Below are positions 10,790 to 22,392 of a stretch of DNA of 64,000 nt, piece by piece. The stretch spans positions 31,372,001 to 31,436,000 of the forward strand of contig JBITNC010000002.1 in the NCBI GenBank assembly GCA_050084985.1, read 5' to 3'. This DNA comes from Nageia nagi. Its lineage: Eukaryota; Pinophyta. The notes under the pieces are model-generated. The model did no database searches, was not told the DNA's origin, and saw only the letters and a program-made list of their open reading frames with translations. How positions within the stretch are numbered: the first letter of the stretch is position 1; the number at the start of each line of letters is the position of its first letter. The translations under genes and the position numbers were made by a program.

Positions 10790-12130
10790 ATAAACAAAAA
10801 TAATTTTTACTTTTTTCTAAATGTAAATCTACTTTTCCTCCTTATTCCTCCACACTTGTAAAAAAAATTTAAATTTTAGAGATTAAAATTTCAAAATTTC
10901 TTCAAACTTGGAAAATAGAACCTCACACTATAAAACCATCCTGATCCAAGCACAAGCTTTGATGATAAAATTTGTTTTATTTAGGAAACCAAGGCCCATG
11001 TCCAATCTTTCTCATTGCTACATTGCAAATTGGGTGCAAGAATGCTCCATTTCTTAACTCAAATACCCATGATAAGCAATAAAAATGCACAAGCTCCCAT
11101 GTTTTCCATTAGGGAACAATTGATGATATCTAAAGCCAAAATTGTATTCTTACAAATGCAATAAGCCAATTGATGGTTATTAATCCTCCATATTCAAAAT
11201 TTCTCTAACGTATGCCTTCAATAGCTATAATTTTCAACTCTTACTTGCTCAAGATGTCAAATCTTCCTTGATTCTTCTTTAATAACAAAGAATTTTATGG
11301 ATTTAGAATACCTCATAGACTTCTTGAAAGTCTTGAAAATTTTGAAATATGGCCAAGAAAACTAAACATCCAACTTCAAGTGTGAGATCTAGTGAACTAG
11401 AGCTTAACAGTTTCCTTCAAACCTATTAGATCCATGATTTTGATGCCAAAAACCCTAACATTGCTTTTTAGGAGGCTAATAATTAAAATTTAAGGCTTAA
11501 AACTCTAATGTTGCATACTAAAAAGCTACATTAAAATTTTGATGTGCAAAATCAAGGTCCTAATTAGATTTGGTTATCAAAATGACCTCTTAATACCACT
11601 ACATTAAAAAACCTCAAACTTTCCTTGATACCAATATAAAATTTCTAAATAGCACTATGAAATATGATGCCCTAGTTTCCTAGTAGGATGAAACACTAGA
11701 CCAAATAAGGCTTTTAGGGGTGATTGTAAACCACCACCTATTATCTTTTCTAGTAGTTATCTACCCACCACCTATGAGCCTGCCACCAAAAGTACCCTCT
11801 CTATGATGGTGACTAAACATCGCCAATATATGGCACTTGAAATCACATTCTAATATCATATAGAGGCAATTATAAACTTCTTGTTTATTAACCAATGTAG
11901 GAAGCTATAAATGCTCATGAACTTACCTTATTAGTTTTTAAAAGTAGTAGTTTTAGCCACTGCTTTATGGATATATGCGGTAGTTTTAAACCACCACATA
12001 GTTATCACATTTTTTAAAAATTGGGCATACCCTAGAAACATTCTTCTAAATAGAATAATGCTTCCAAGCTACATCATCCTCAGTTACTCGATGCACCCAA
12101 GCTCAATTATAGTGAGCCTAATTCATGGAA
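10790..12130. other. Unassigned DNA right of solo LTR
   Basis: This is the continuation of the 2536-4573 internal DNA across the solo-LTR insertion. It has long AT-rich stretches, and phrases such as aaaccaccac(c/a)ta recur near 11725, 11765 and 11985. I see no open reading frame of useful length, no LTR end and no structural RNA. Confidence 0.4.
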
Positions 12131-13110
12131 CTGACAAATCATTATATATATATGAAAATAATAAAAGATAAAGGCATACTCATAATCAAGTGCACCATAT
12201 GATATAAAATGATCCAATTGTACCAACATATATTGTTCATGATTATGTATACCATATATGATATAGAAATATCCAAATTACACCAACATATGATAGGAAA
12301 TGATCTAATTACACCATATTGGTATGAAATGATGCTATTATACCATATTATATGAAATAACAAGTACATAATTTGATATGAAATGATCTAAATACACTAT
12401 ATAGTTTGAAATAATACAACTATACCATATGATATGAAATATATACCAACATATGATATGAAATTGATCTAAGTACACCATATTGTTAGAAATAATATAG
12501 TTGGTAAAAATATGCTTGTAATACTTAGCAATTGTTTAACTTTGAAATTAAATGTGATCTTGTCTTATCTCAATAAGATATCTTTTTCCTAGGATAACCT
12601 ATTCAAAACATCATGAATTATGCTCAAATGATTCAAATATGCTTTATAGTACTACTATTACATTATTTCAATTTACAAGCAACAAGTAGACACATCCACA
12701 CATCCAAGTAGCACTTTTTGAAAAAAAATGGAAAGGAACATAAAACTTTATAGAAATGAATGCAAAATATGGATTATGCATGATGTAGATAGTATCATGG
12801 ACTACAATGGTTAGAAAAAATACAATTCAAGGCTACAACAAGGATGCCCTTAAACTTTGATATGATGAACCACTTGGGAATCACATATGTTTTCTATGTT
12901 TGGCTAAGTATTACAAGCATGTTTTTGCTAACTTATCATATATTATACTTTATTTGTAAAATATTTCTAATATATGCCATTCAATGAAAGATCCCATAAC
13001 ATATTCCATTATTTTTATCTAACATATCCACACACCCAATTTGGGGTTTATGAGTATTTTAGCACTTAGGGGCATTTGGTGTATTGGCAAGGTGAGATGA
13101 GTAGAGATGA
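12130..13110. repeat. Repeat B, copy 1, with degenerate 35-40-bp tandem units
   Basis: Between about 12185 and 12485 a phrase like accatatgatatgaaatgatc recurs at roughly 35-40-bp steps with much divergence (near 12190, 12255, 12285, 12320, 12375, 12425 and 12450). The wider block, starting gaaaataataaaagataaaggcat at 12153, reappears at 16362 and 17779 onwards. The later phrases tatgtttggctaagtatta and ggcatttggtgtatt also recur (12896 and 18114; 13077 and 18278). I treat it as a larger duplicated repeat. No coding sequence is apparent. Confidence 0.5.
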
Positions 13111-13317
13111 GATGCAAACAAGTATTTCAATCCATGAACTTGTAGTATTCTTTCATATTCTATGAGATTGTATTCTTCTACATTATGTAATATATATCAA
13201 TGCTTTGAATTTTTATGTATTCTTTTAGAAAACTTATTAATCCTACAAATATTGTAGACCATGAAACTATATTTATGTTATTCATTTTATCAAACTTATC
13301 CCAAATATTGCATATTA

Positions 13318-13556
13318 TTCCACATGTTTCATGTGTTTAAGGGATTTTTTAGAAACTCCATTTTGTGTATCATGCAATCATACTGTGAAGCTCTATTTTC
13401 ATCATGCATCTTGTTAAATAAATACCAGGTCTTATTTTATCCTTCCACATATTTCATGTACCTATGGGCCTTTTTTAGAAAATCCATTTTATGTATCATG
13501 CAATCATTGCAAATTATGAAGCTTTATTTATGTTATACATATTGTTAAATAAATCC
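13318..13556 (+). repeat. Tandem duplication, about 125-bp unit, two copies
   Basis: The block ccacat(g/a)tttcatgt ... tttttagaaa-tccattt ... tgtatcatgcaatcat ... ttgttaaataaat occurs at 13318-13430 and again at 13443-13556. An open frame of 95 codons spans both copies, but it is built from the repeat and shows no protein family signal. Confidence 0.55.
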
Positions 13557-13644
13557 ACAACATTCAATTTACAAGCACCAAGTAGACATATCCATACACC
13601 CAATTCAAGGTTTATGGGCTCCTAAAGGATGGCCCAATGGAATT

Positions 13645-13975
13645 TATTAGATCCCTATACTATGGTTATTATGTGTCCCATAGAATTTGGCTATGGTTAT
13701 TGTTATTCTCTTACATTATTAATGTTATGTCAGCTAGTCTCCTTTCATTGTAGTGGCACCCCTTGGACTCCTATATATACTAAGGAGGTATTATCATTTG
13801 TATTGTCTATGGTTGTGTAATTGATGTGATGTAAAGGAGGTTGCCCCCTCGAAGTGGCTTATTACAAAGAAGTTTTCCCCCTAGAAGTGGCTTATTATAG
13901 ATTTTATCTCTTATTCAATGCATTGAGCTATTTCTCTCATGATTTTATGCTATTTTTAGAAATTTGTTCATAACA
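13645..13975 (+). repeat. 5' LTR of gag-only element
   Basis: Direct repeat of 16008-16338, 331 bp. The start is TATTAGATCCC (TG mutated to TA; the 3' copy has TGTTGGATCCC) and the end is TTCATAACA. It contains two copies of an aagtggcttatta phrase near 13851 and 13889. Confidence 0.85.
13772..13779 (+). promoter_or_regulatory. TATA-box candidate in gag-only 5' LTR
   Basis: TATATATA, preceded by ggactcc. The same eight bases are kept in the 3' LTR at 16135-16142. Confidence 0.35.
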
Positions 13976-13977
13976 TT

Positions 13978-13991
13978 TGGTACCAAAGCAG
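13978..13991 (+). other. Primer binding site of gag-only element
   Basis: TGGTACCAAAGCAG lies two bases after the LTR end. It resembles the tRNA-Met site TGGTATCAGAGC with changes at three positions, so it is either mutated or primed by another tRNA. Confidence 0.55.
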
Positions 13992-15012
13992 ACGATTCTA
14001 GGGTTTCATTGCTCAAAACTAGTCATCATGGAATTTTTACTACAAATTTTTTTTTGCAAATTTTTAGATTCTGAAATTTATTGGGTGTTTAGAATACATA
14101 CCAAAGAAGTTTTAGTTCACATTTTAGATCCTAATTCACTATATTTTTCAATTTACACTTGGGGGAAGTTAAGGTTTGTGACTAGTCTCAAAAGCAGGTC
14201 TGAAATAGGTGTTCTAGCTAAAAAGTGTATATATGAAGTTTTATAGCTCCAAACTAGGTGAAAACTATTGTATTGGTTAGGGTACATACTTAAGTTTATC
14301 TATTACAATTTTCAAGGTCTGGGAATAAATAGGTGACATGAGGTACTTCGTACAAGTTCACTCTTCTAAATAATCCAAAAATCAACACATTTTGGGAAAG
14401 TTGTAGCCATTTCCTCTTGGACTATTAGAATTTGAAGAAATATTATGGCATTTAAAATAAGACATCTGAGGCTACCATAAGTATAAATTTTAGACTCTAA
14501 AGGATTGAAATTTCAGATTTACATCAGTTGGAATGTCAGATAATAGAACAGTTTCCAAATCACGGTTTAAAAAGGTACAATTTATTTATTTATTTTTTTA
14601 ATTTTGCATATATTTTGATTGGAAGGTATATTTGGGGTGATTCAAAAGCTATTGGTAAGAGAAGAAAGAGGATAGTATTTTAGTTATAGACATTTTATAG
14701 CATATTTAAACATAGGAGCTATCATTACTTTACCAACACTACATCCCAAGGAATTATGGACTCCTACAACGTACTCGTAGTATATCGCTTAGGCCATTAT
14801 TGGATTCTCTCACGTACCTTTGAGTATATAGAGAGGCCATCATGCTCATGCATGTACATGGTATATAGAGAGGTCCTTTAGGATTCCCTCATGTACCATG
14901 AGTATATTAGCAAGGACCCTTTTCGAATGGTTGTGCATTAGACAACACTATCACAGATTTGAGCTCCCACGTACCTTGCATTACAGGGAGACCCCTAGAA
15001 TACTCAATCAAA
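13992..15012 (+). other. Leader of gag-only element
   Basis: About 1 kb between primer site and gag start. Near 14770-14990 the phrase c-cgtacc-tgagtata-ag recurs four or five times (tcacgtacctttgagtata, atgtacatggtatatag, catgtaccatgagtata, cacgtaccttgca), which suggests a small degenerate repeat. No coding frame is supported. Confidence 0.4.
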
Positions 15013-15978
15013 ATGCTACCGAAAAAAATTGCTACACCAAATAGACCTCCAGAGGGTTCATCCATGACTATAGTAGAAAGTGAAGAAATATTATTTTGAA
15101 TATCCCAAGTGGAAGAATTGGTTAAAGGGTGTGTAAAAAAGGTTGATGTGGAGGAATTAAAAAGGGATTTGACAAAAGAGATGGTAAGATCAATTGATTT
15201 AATCAGTTTTAAGGAAGAGTTGGTGACTAATATGGATCAAAATATGGAAAAGATTTTTCAACTCATACAAAATCCAGAGGGAAAGATTCCTAAAGATGTT
15301 GATATGGCCTAGGGTTATCAGTAAAATAATGATATTGTTCAAGGAGATAAACCCTTCATTAATAAGCCTAATTCAGGAGGATATGCTTCTACTAATGGAA
15401 GTAATCAAGCATAGCTCTCAAGGGGAATCCAAATACCCAATATCAACCTAAAGAAGTTTGATGGAAGGGACCCCATCACTTGGATATTTCAAATGGAGCA
15501 CTTTTTTGATCTACACCAAGTACCAACATCACAAAAAGTAACTATTGCATCCTTGTATCTAGAGTCTGAGCAGGTTGTATGGTACCAATGGCTTTGTGAA
15601 TGTAAAAAGGGTTCTATTATATCTTGGTCCATTTTTACAGAGGAAATGATAGCCTACCATGAGGATGTTAAGAATAATTCCTTCTTTACTTAATTAACAA
15701 ATCTAAGTCAAACAGGTTCAGTGATGGAGCACATTCAACAATTTCAAAACTTGAGTCTTAGAGTGAATGACATACTAGATGATACATTGTTGGATCTCTT
15801 TATGGGAACCTTAAAGGATAACATTCAACATGAGGTGTGTCTGTTTGAAACAACATCCTTAGAAATGGCTTTTAGGATGGCAAGGAAGGTTGAAAGTAAA
15901 AATATGGCAATGGCTGAAGATTCCACATGGGAAGATGAGAATTTTCTACAGAAGCATATAGAACCACCCAAATGTTGA
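15013..15978 (+). pseudogene. Gag of the gag-only element
   Basis: A single reading frame of 322 codons runs from Met 15013 (MLPKKIATPNRPP) to 15978. It is interrupted by several in-frame stops (TGA near 15097; TAG, TAA, TAG and TAA further on) but by no frameshift. Residues about 30-100 are Lys/Glu-rich and could form a coiled coil (VEELVKGCVKKVDVEELKRD). Then comes the gag core: KKFDGRDPITWI, MEHFFDLHQV, then IASLYLESEQVVWYQW, then the QFQNLSLRVND region. I see no zinc knuckle; the frame ends PPKC just before the purine tract. The stops are consistent with CAA, CAG and CGA codons mutated by C-to-T change. The protein would co-assemble with particles supplied by a partner element. Confidence 0.78.
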
Positions 15979-15993
15979 GGGCAACATTTTTTT

Positions 15994-16007
15994 GAAGGAG
16001 AGGGGCA
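15994..16007 (+). other. Polypurine tract of gag-only element
   Basis: GAAGGAGAGGGGCA ends exactly at the 3' LTR start TGTTGG and only about 15 bases after the gag stop. Confidence 0.7.
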
Positions 16008-16338
16008 TGTTGGATCCCTATATTATGGTTATTATGTGTCCCATAGAAGTTAGCTATGGTTATTATTATTCCCTTACATTATTATTGTTATGTCGGCTAG
16101 TATCCTTTCATTGTAGTGGCACCCCTTGGACTCCTATATATACTAAGGAGGTATTATCATTTGTATTGTATATGGTTGTGTAATTGATGTGATGTAAAGG
16201 AGGTTGCCCCCTCAAAGTGGATTATTACAAAGGAGGTTGCCCCCTCAAAGTGGCTTATTATAGATTTTATCTCTTATTCAATGCATTGAGCTATTTCTCC
16301 CATGATTTTATGCTATTTTGAGAACTTTGTTCATAACA
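16008..16338 (+). repeat. 3' LTR of gag-only element
   Basis: 331 bp, TGTTGGATCCC to CATAACA, a direct repeat of 13645-13975 with scattered substitutions. Confidence 0.87.
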
Positions 16339-16397
16339 GAATTGATCAGTCACCATTTATATATGAAAATGATGAAAGATAAAGGCATGCTCATAAT

Positions 16398-17778
16398 TGT
16401 TATGATTTCAAACTAATGGATCATTCTCAAATGTGCCTTAGGAGAGGGATGGTTGTCTTCTAGCTTTGAATCTAGCCAATCAAGCTCAAAATGTATAAAT
16501 ATCCCAACATCTAGCTAGTTTGGCAAAAATGTAAATTTGAACATGCAAAAATATCTCTGAAAACCCAATGTTGCAACAAGAAAGGCAAAATAAATATTTA
16601 ACTTCAAAATAACACTTCCAGATCCAACATTTAAGCAAAAGAGGGTAGTTACAACAAAATGATAGAAATAATGTAATTAATTGTATTAATATAACAAAGG
16701 AGGAAGTACAATTACTAAATATATTTTTGGTTCCTAAGGAGCTTACACCAATGTTGCTTCCAATAGGGTTATTTTAGATGGCTCTAAGGCCTCACCAATC
16801 ACAACAACAACAAGGCCTAGCCCAAGTCTTCCCTACTTCTATGTGATGGAACCAATAGTGTTCCTCTTCCGAATTGCTAGAGTAAGCTTTAGTCTATATT
16901 TCCATCACCCTAAGACATCAAATACATACTTATGCCTACAAGTGGAAAAGAAAGAGTTATCACACTCTATTCGATAAAAGTGGTTTTAATCATCAACTCA
17001 TCATATGTCATAATGTATAGGAATCCTCCTTTTATAGGCTAGGTAATCCATCTTCTAATCTAGCATTGAGATGATCTAACTATGGAGATATGTGATCCTT
17101 ATGCTCTTTATAACAATGTCAAAGATAGAGAGCCTTGAGATAGGTGAGATCACATCCAAGGGCCTAGAAATACAACATCCAAGTAGAGGTGAGTTCCATG
17201 TTCTTTGGGATCAATGCCATATGTACAAATAAAAAAGAGGGATGATGTGAGATCTTGGGATGTCCAATCCTCTAACTTGGGGGTGAATTCTTTCTTAAAT
17301 TCCCAACATCCAAGTGTGGAAGCCATCCAATGCCTTGGGATGCCAAATTCCTCTCTATAAGTGTCATGTCCAACCTTGGATATCTTTGAGATGCCTCAAA
17401 GTCAATGTAATTACCTATAAAGATGCTCTACCTCAAATAGGGGAGCATTGATAATAAGAGGACCATCTAATGCCAATATTACATTCATCAAGACTAGAAA
17501 TATGCAATGCCTCATTATTGAAGACTAATATTGCATTTATAAATATAATTACCTTATTACCATTAATACAACACTGTTGGCATTTCAAGTACTCAACTAG
17601 ATATAAGGAATAATTAAAAAGGACCATTATTCCATAATTAGAGCATTTAACTAAGTATCTAAGTGGAACTTAAAATAATTGGCCAAAACCTACAAAAATG
17701 TATAAAATTATACTAAGCTATTGTTTCCATTTATCAAAGGTGGAATAGGGAAAACACCATAAAAATGGGGATATTATA
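16398..17778 (-). mobile_element. Family A solo LTR
   Basis: Bounded by an exact 5-bp duplication ATAAT (16393-16397 and 17779-17783). It starts TGTTATGATTTC and ends GGGGATATTATA, the family A end with C-to-T change. Inside, the order of phrases (caaatgtgccttaggagaggga, then gatggaaccaatagtgttcctctt, then accataaaaatgggg) matches the copies at 4574 and 48189. There is no internal region. It landed in repeat B: the flanks agataaaggcatgctcataat and aagtgtaccatatgat are continuous in copy 1 at 12153-12200. A TATA-like TATAAAAGG lies on the minus strand at 17028-17036. Confidence 0.83.
17028..17036 (-). promoter_or_regulatory. TATA-box candidate in family A LTR
   Basis: TATAAAAGG on the minus strand. 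The same nine bases occur at the equivalent place in the LTR at 62734 (63566-63574), and a one-base variant occurs near 9969 in the split LTR. Conservation in three copies supports a promoter role. Confidence 0.4.
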
Positions 17779-17783
17779 ATAAT

Positions 17784-18621
17784 AAAGTGTACCATATGAT
17801 ATAAAATGATCCAAATGCCTTAACATATGTTCATGATCAAGTGCACCATATGATATAAAATGATACAAATACACTAACATATGATATGAAATGTGGAAGA
17901 CACATGATGTAGACAAAGTTTCATATACTAAAATGTGGAAGATGTATGATGTAGATACAATTTCATATTTTATGTCATAATTCATTTGTATAAAGGTTCT
18001 GATATAGGCTAGGTAATGAAGGAACCCACAACATATTCCATTATTTTCATCTCATTATTTTGTATACATAATAAGACATCCACTTAGGGAATGACATATT
18101 TTTTTTTTTTTTTTATGTTTGGCTAAGTATTATAGGTCAAGTAAAGAAGAAGCCCACAACATGTTCCTTTATTTTTGGAAATTTGAAATATTTTCATCAT
18201 TTCAAATTTTTTTATCTGAAGGGTTAGAGAAGAGAGATGAATTTAGATAATTTTATTTCATACATATAATGCACTTGGCATTTGGTGTATTAGCGAGAAT
18301 AGAGAGATAAGCCTAGATTAGATGAGGGGAGATGTGGTAAGACTAGAGGATATGAAGGGATACATAGTATAAAGTATTTTATTTCATCTTATCATTTCAT
18401 GTCATATGGTATAGTTGCAATCACCTCCTCATATTGCAAACTCTACAATTTTAATCTATGGTTTAAGCATCTAGGTTGGTTGTGTGGTAATATTATAAAA
18501 AATGTTAAAGCATATCAATGATATATCTTTTGAGAGCTTTTAGATGTAGCTAGCATTGAATTTTCTAATTCATGATATTTTTATAGGTTATTTAGAAGGA
18601 AAGACACCCAACCTTTATATT
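17784..18621. repeat. Repeat B, copy 2
   Basis: Continues copy 2 of repeat B after the solo LTR. The caccatatgatataaaatgat phrase recurs at 17791 and 17845, and a gtggaagacacatgatgtaga phrase is doubled at 17892 and 17935. A poly-T run lies at 18100-18114. The tatgtttggctaagtatta and catttggtgtatta phrases match 12896 and 13077. No coding signal is seen. It ends at the LTR of Tat-1. Confidence 0.45.
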
Positions 18622-20532
18622 TGTTAGTCTTTCATAATTACACTTTGTAAGAGGGGTAAAATTATGATATTCCTTTATTCTTTCATTCATTTATTCATTC
18701 TCAATAAAATTAATGCTTTTAATTCCCATTCCTTGCCCCCCTTTCATTATTTTATAAGTACTATAAAAAGTGTATAGTCTTTATACTTAATTATTTTTGT
18801 CAAGCTTTGATAAGTCTAGGAAAGTTTGGGTCATGTTTACATTATCGAGTCTTAATTTTGTAAATATTAGTTAAAATCACCATCTTGTTTAGGGTGGATA
18901 TTATTTATCTAACCACATGGATTAGATCTAGGAATTATAAATAATCCATGATAATGAGAGTCAATGTTTAAAACTAGCTAGGTATTTTTCTAGTCTTATT
19001 ACCTGATGTTGCTATGTAAATAAGTCTTGTATATTTTTCCTACTACATAGTTGGGTTTTCATAAGTAACTATACATAAGTCTAAGGTTTAAAGGTAGTTT
19101 TATTTTGTCGAAGTCCTATCTAGGAGGTAATATGTAAGGAAAGTAAGTGTTTAAGTCCAAGTTTGAGTCTTATAGGAGTTCAAGTCTATAAGATCCAAGT
19201 TCTATAGACCTAAGTATTCTTTTTGGGTAATATTGTAATATGATTCAATGGGTAATGTTCTAGAGCTTATGGATTTCAAAAGAAGAAATTGTATGATACA
19301 CCAAAAATTAGTGGCACTAAGTTAGTCCATCAATGGGTGTTACTAAGGGACCAAACAATAAGAAATATTTCAATGAGTCCATTATGTAGACCTCATCAAT
19401 TTTGAGTGATAATGTCACATCTTTTATTGAAAATTGATGGATGATAAGGCAACTCCTAGTTAACCAATAGAAACCCTTAGAGCAAGTAAGACTTGCTAAG
19501 TTGAAAAATAAACTATGAAATAAGGGAACCACTCAAGTCCACTTAATCAAGAGTGTTTGACCCTTATGGCTTTGTCAGTGTGTCAAATTTGACTCATTTC
19601 GACATGGCAATAGTAGTTCTTTCTTTGGTTTTTAATGATATATCTTTTATTGACCTCATAATTCCCACAACTAAGAGCTACAATGATCTTCATAAATAGT
19701 TGTAGAGAGTTAGATGGTTACCAATAGAACACAAAGATAAACTATACCAATTAAGTTGATAGACCATACCTTGATAAATCAACTAAGTTACGATAGAATG
19801 CAATCAAAGATAGATCAGAGAGATTGCAGTTGAGAAAGTATTACAACTAAGAAAGTGTATAATTTTAGAGTTTGAAAATTCTTAGATGATAGTGCTAATT
19901 GCACTAAATCATTGTGCAATCTAGCATAATTACAGATTAGAAATTTTACATTTGTAAATAGTTATTTTTTCATTTTTAGTCAATAGGGTAATTAAGGGCA
20001 ATAATGATGGACAACCACCCAATTGTAAATATATTCATATAAATAGTGGACTGTTAGAGGTCCCAAAGGTTGGACATTTTAGCAAGGTTTTTTAGTGTAT
20101 AAAATGCTTTTATATATGATAATACAATGCAATGATACTTTTCCCTCTCTAATTTATGGCTATTTATTCTATCTTATGGATATTATGTATGAAATGTTGT
20201 CTTAAGTTGTGGCTGTGTATTGAGACTATGATGGTTATGGATTAATTCATATGTAATAAGGTTTGAGCTAATTAGTTTTAGTTTGCTTTTTGTATTTCAT
20301 TTCTTTAGTCTCTTTCTAGTTACCTTTACCTTTTAACCTCTTTCTAGTTACTTTTGACCTTTTGCATAAATAGGAACCAACCTATAACCTGAAGATTGAG
20401 TAGAAACCCCCACAAGTGCATTATCCTACCACCTTATACTATTTCAAGAATCCTACTATTATAAGCAATGGAGAAAATGAACAGAATAAACCCTTGGGGT
20501 TACATTATACTGATTAATAGTAGAAAAGTTCA
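18622..20532 (+). repeat. 5' LTR of Tat-1
   Basis: Aligns by eye along its whole length with 31123-31482 plus 39288-40815, for example attacactttgtaagaggggtaa (18638; 31140), cccattccttgccccccttt (18726; 31209) and ctcttaattt-type blocks. The start TGTTAGTC and the end AAGTTCA are the best TG...CA candidates. A TATA-like cataaatagg lies near 20364. Confidence 0.7.
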
Positions 20533-20537
20533 TTTTT

Positions 20538-20557
20538 TGGCATGCCTAATGGGACTT
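20538..20557 (+). other. Primer-binding-site candidate of Tat-1
   Basis: TGGCATGCCTAATGGGACTT begins six bases after the proposed LTR end. It starts with TGG, as a site complementary to a tRNA CCA end should. I cannot assign the tRNA with confidence; it is not the tRNA-Met type used by the copia elements here. Confidence 0.4.
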
Positions 20558-20900
20558 GAATAAAATCCATATTTTATGGGTATGATTAGGCCAACCAACT
20601 ATGTATGGTAAGCTATTACCTTGTGATTAAAATATTATAGGGTTTATTTAACCTTATTGATAACTCTGATATCAAAACTAGTCAATATTTTGAACCTTGG
20701 CACCTCTAGAATGCAAATTTACTAGTAGTCCTAGAAATTCTTCAAGACAACCTAGATTTCAAGAGCCATCAGTTCCTCAAAGGAGGACTAGGTGAAATAT
20801 TTTTTGAACCTTGTCTCCTCAAATTTCTTTATGATCTTTTCCATTAACAACCATATTTGAATTCATCAAGATTCCTTCATCTCATACAAGTGGTCCAAAT

Positions 20901-21560
20901 ATGGCTCAACCTACCCTTGCAGATTTCTTTGCTTGGAACAATAGTCATCCCTTAGTTGTTCCTACTAATTCTTTAGTTATTCCCTAAGAAGAATTTAAAT
21001 TTTTGCCTAAATATTATGGTTTAAGAAAAATGCCTTATGAACATTATCAAGATGTATCTCTTTTGGTGTCTAGCTTTGATATCAATGATGAAATTATTAT
21101 GATGAGATTGTTATCACACTCTTTTCAAGGGAAAGTTGCTGAATGGTTTAGAACTCTCACATCTCAATCTATAAATACATGGGGAGAGTTATGTCAATCT
21201 CTTGTCAAGATATTTACTAAAAATGGTGATGATAACACCTTTTTAAGCCTCATAGCATGTATCAAAAGACATCCCCATGAGTCTATAGATGATTTTAATT
21301 TAAGATTTGAGAAAACTTAGAAGTCCATCCCAATAAGGATCATGCCCACAAATGCTCAATCCTTGGTGTATTATAGAACATCATTTCTCCTGGTACCTTA
21401 ATGTATTGATTGTTATGTTGGGTGATGCTTTCCCAAATGTCTATTAGATAGCTAAAATCATTGAGCATACCTTGTATCTTCTAAGAAGATACAACCTAGA
21501 TCCATTATGCTCTTATTTTCTAATTTACCTCCAAAATAGGCTCCATTATAGATCCCTCAT
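20901..21560 (+). pseudogene. Tat-1 Gag
   Basis: A frame starting at Met 20901 (MAQPTLADFFAWN) continues past a TAA near 20985 into the gag core at 21003-21320. That core has LPKYYG near its start, then LLSHSFQGKVAEWFRTL, INTWGELCQSLVKIF, and IDDFNLRFEKT followed by TAG where the family has Trp. After one or more frame changes, a later segment reads AKIIEHTLYLLRRYNLDPL, the usual end of the gag core before the linker. A cysteine-rich stretch near 21900-21950 may be what is left of the linker before protease. It would form the particle shell. No intact zinc knuckle was found. Confidence 0.75.
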
Positions 21561-22392
21561 CTTGGAGTATTAGCTTTACCACCACCTCCTCCAAAACCTA
21601 CTATTCAAAACCAAGTACCAACACTACAAGCTCTTGCATTTACAAGTACAAATACTAGTTCTAATTCACAAAATATATGATAAGGTAGTTGGAGATAACT
21701 ATTAGGAAGTTGACAAATAAGCTCACTTTACAAGAAAGACAAAATTAAGGCTTCAATTACAAAAGGTATGATAACTAGTATTACCCAAGATTTTAGCCCA
21801 AAAATAGTTAGCTAGAATAACCACTTGCTCCTAAAGCTATACAAAATGCAGTGATGGTTAGTTCTATTGAAAGTGATGCTCTAGGTATTATAGAATGATG
21901 TCCTTGTTTGGATCCACATTTTTTAGATTTGTGCATGGTATATCAACATCAACATTTGGGATTACATTCTAATCAAATGGTAGAATCTACATCAGATCTT
22001 ATCGTAGACCTTACCATGGTGATGTTTTTACTTTCGGGCTATGTTGGAGAATAAGCTAATTGTGTTCAAACTAGTGCTCCCTCCTTGATAGCCCCATAAC
22101 AAGTCCAAGTGATTTAGCAAAATCATCAACCCATTCTAGTTCAACTTGATCCAAAAAAATCAAAAGCTCTTATACTTCAACTATAGAATCAAGAAAATCA
22201 ACTTCCTAATCATCTAGGTCAAGTTTCTAAGATTTGGGTAATGATTCTTCTTCACTAAGAAACCCCACTGTGACCAGAAATGATGTACCAAAAAAAGAGA
22301 AGCCTCCTCCTTTGAGATATCCATTTATTACTAAACATCACAAGGAAAAAGCCACTCAATAATTCAAATCATATTAGTTTGCTAAAATAAGT

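Larger units (their letters stand above)
13645..16338 (+). mobile_element. Complete gag-only (TR-GAG-like) LTR retrotransposon
   Basis: A 2.7-kb element bounded by an exact 5-bp duplication GAATT (13640-13644 and 16339-16343). It has 331-bp LTRs ending ATAACA, a primer site at 13978 and a purine tract at 15994-16007. The internal region, about 2 kb, encodes a single decayed gag and nothing else. There is no protease, RT, RNase H or integrase, and no room for them. This organisation matches the small non-autonomous elements described in plants as TR-GAG. The gag type (a KFDG ... ME core) suggests a Ty3/gypsy partner. It lies inside repeat B; its flanks rejoin to give sequence like 12121-12180. 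Confidence 0.87.

Noticed and set aside
12105-12135. Start of another family A LTR (tatagtgagcctaatt)
   Set aside because: Similarity lasts about 16 bases, then follows repeat B, and no primer site precedes it.
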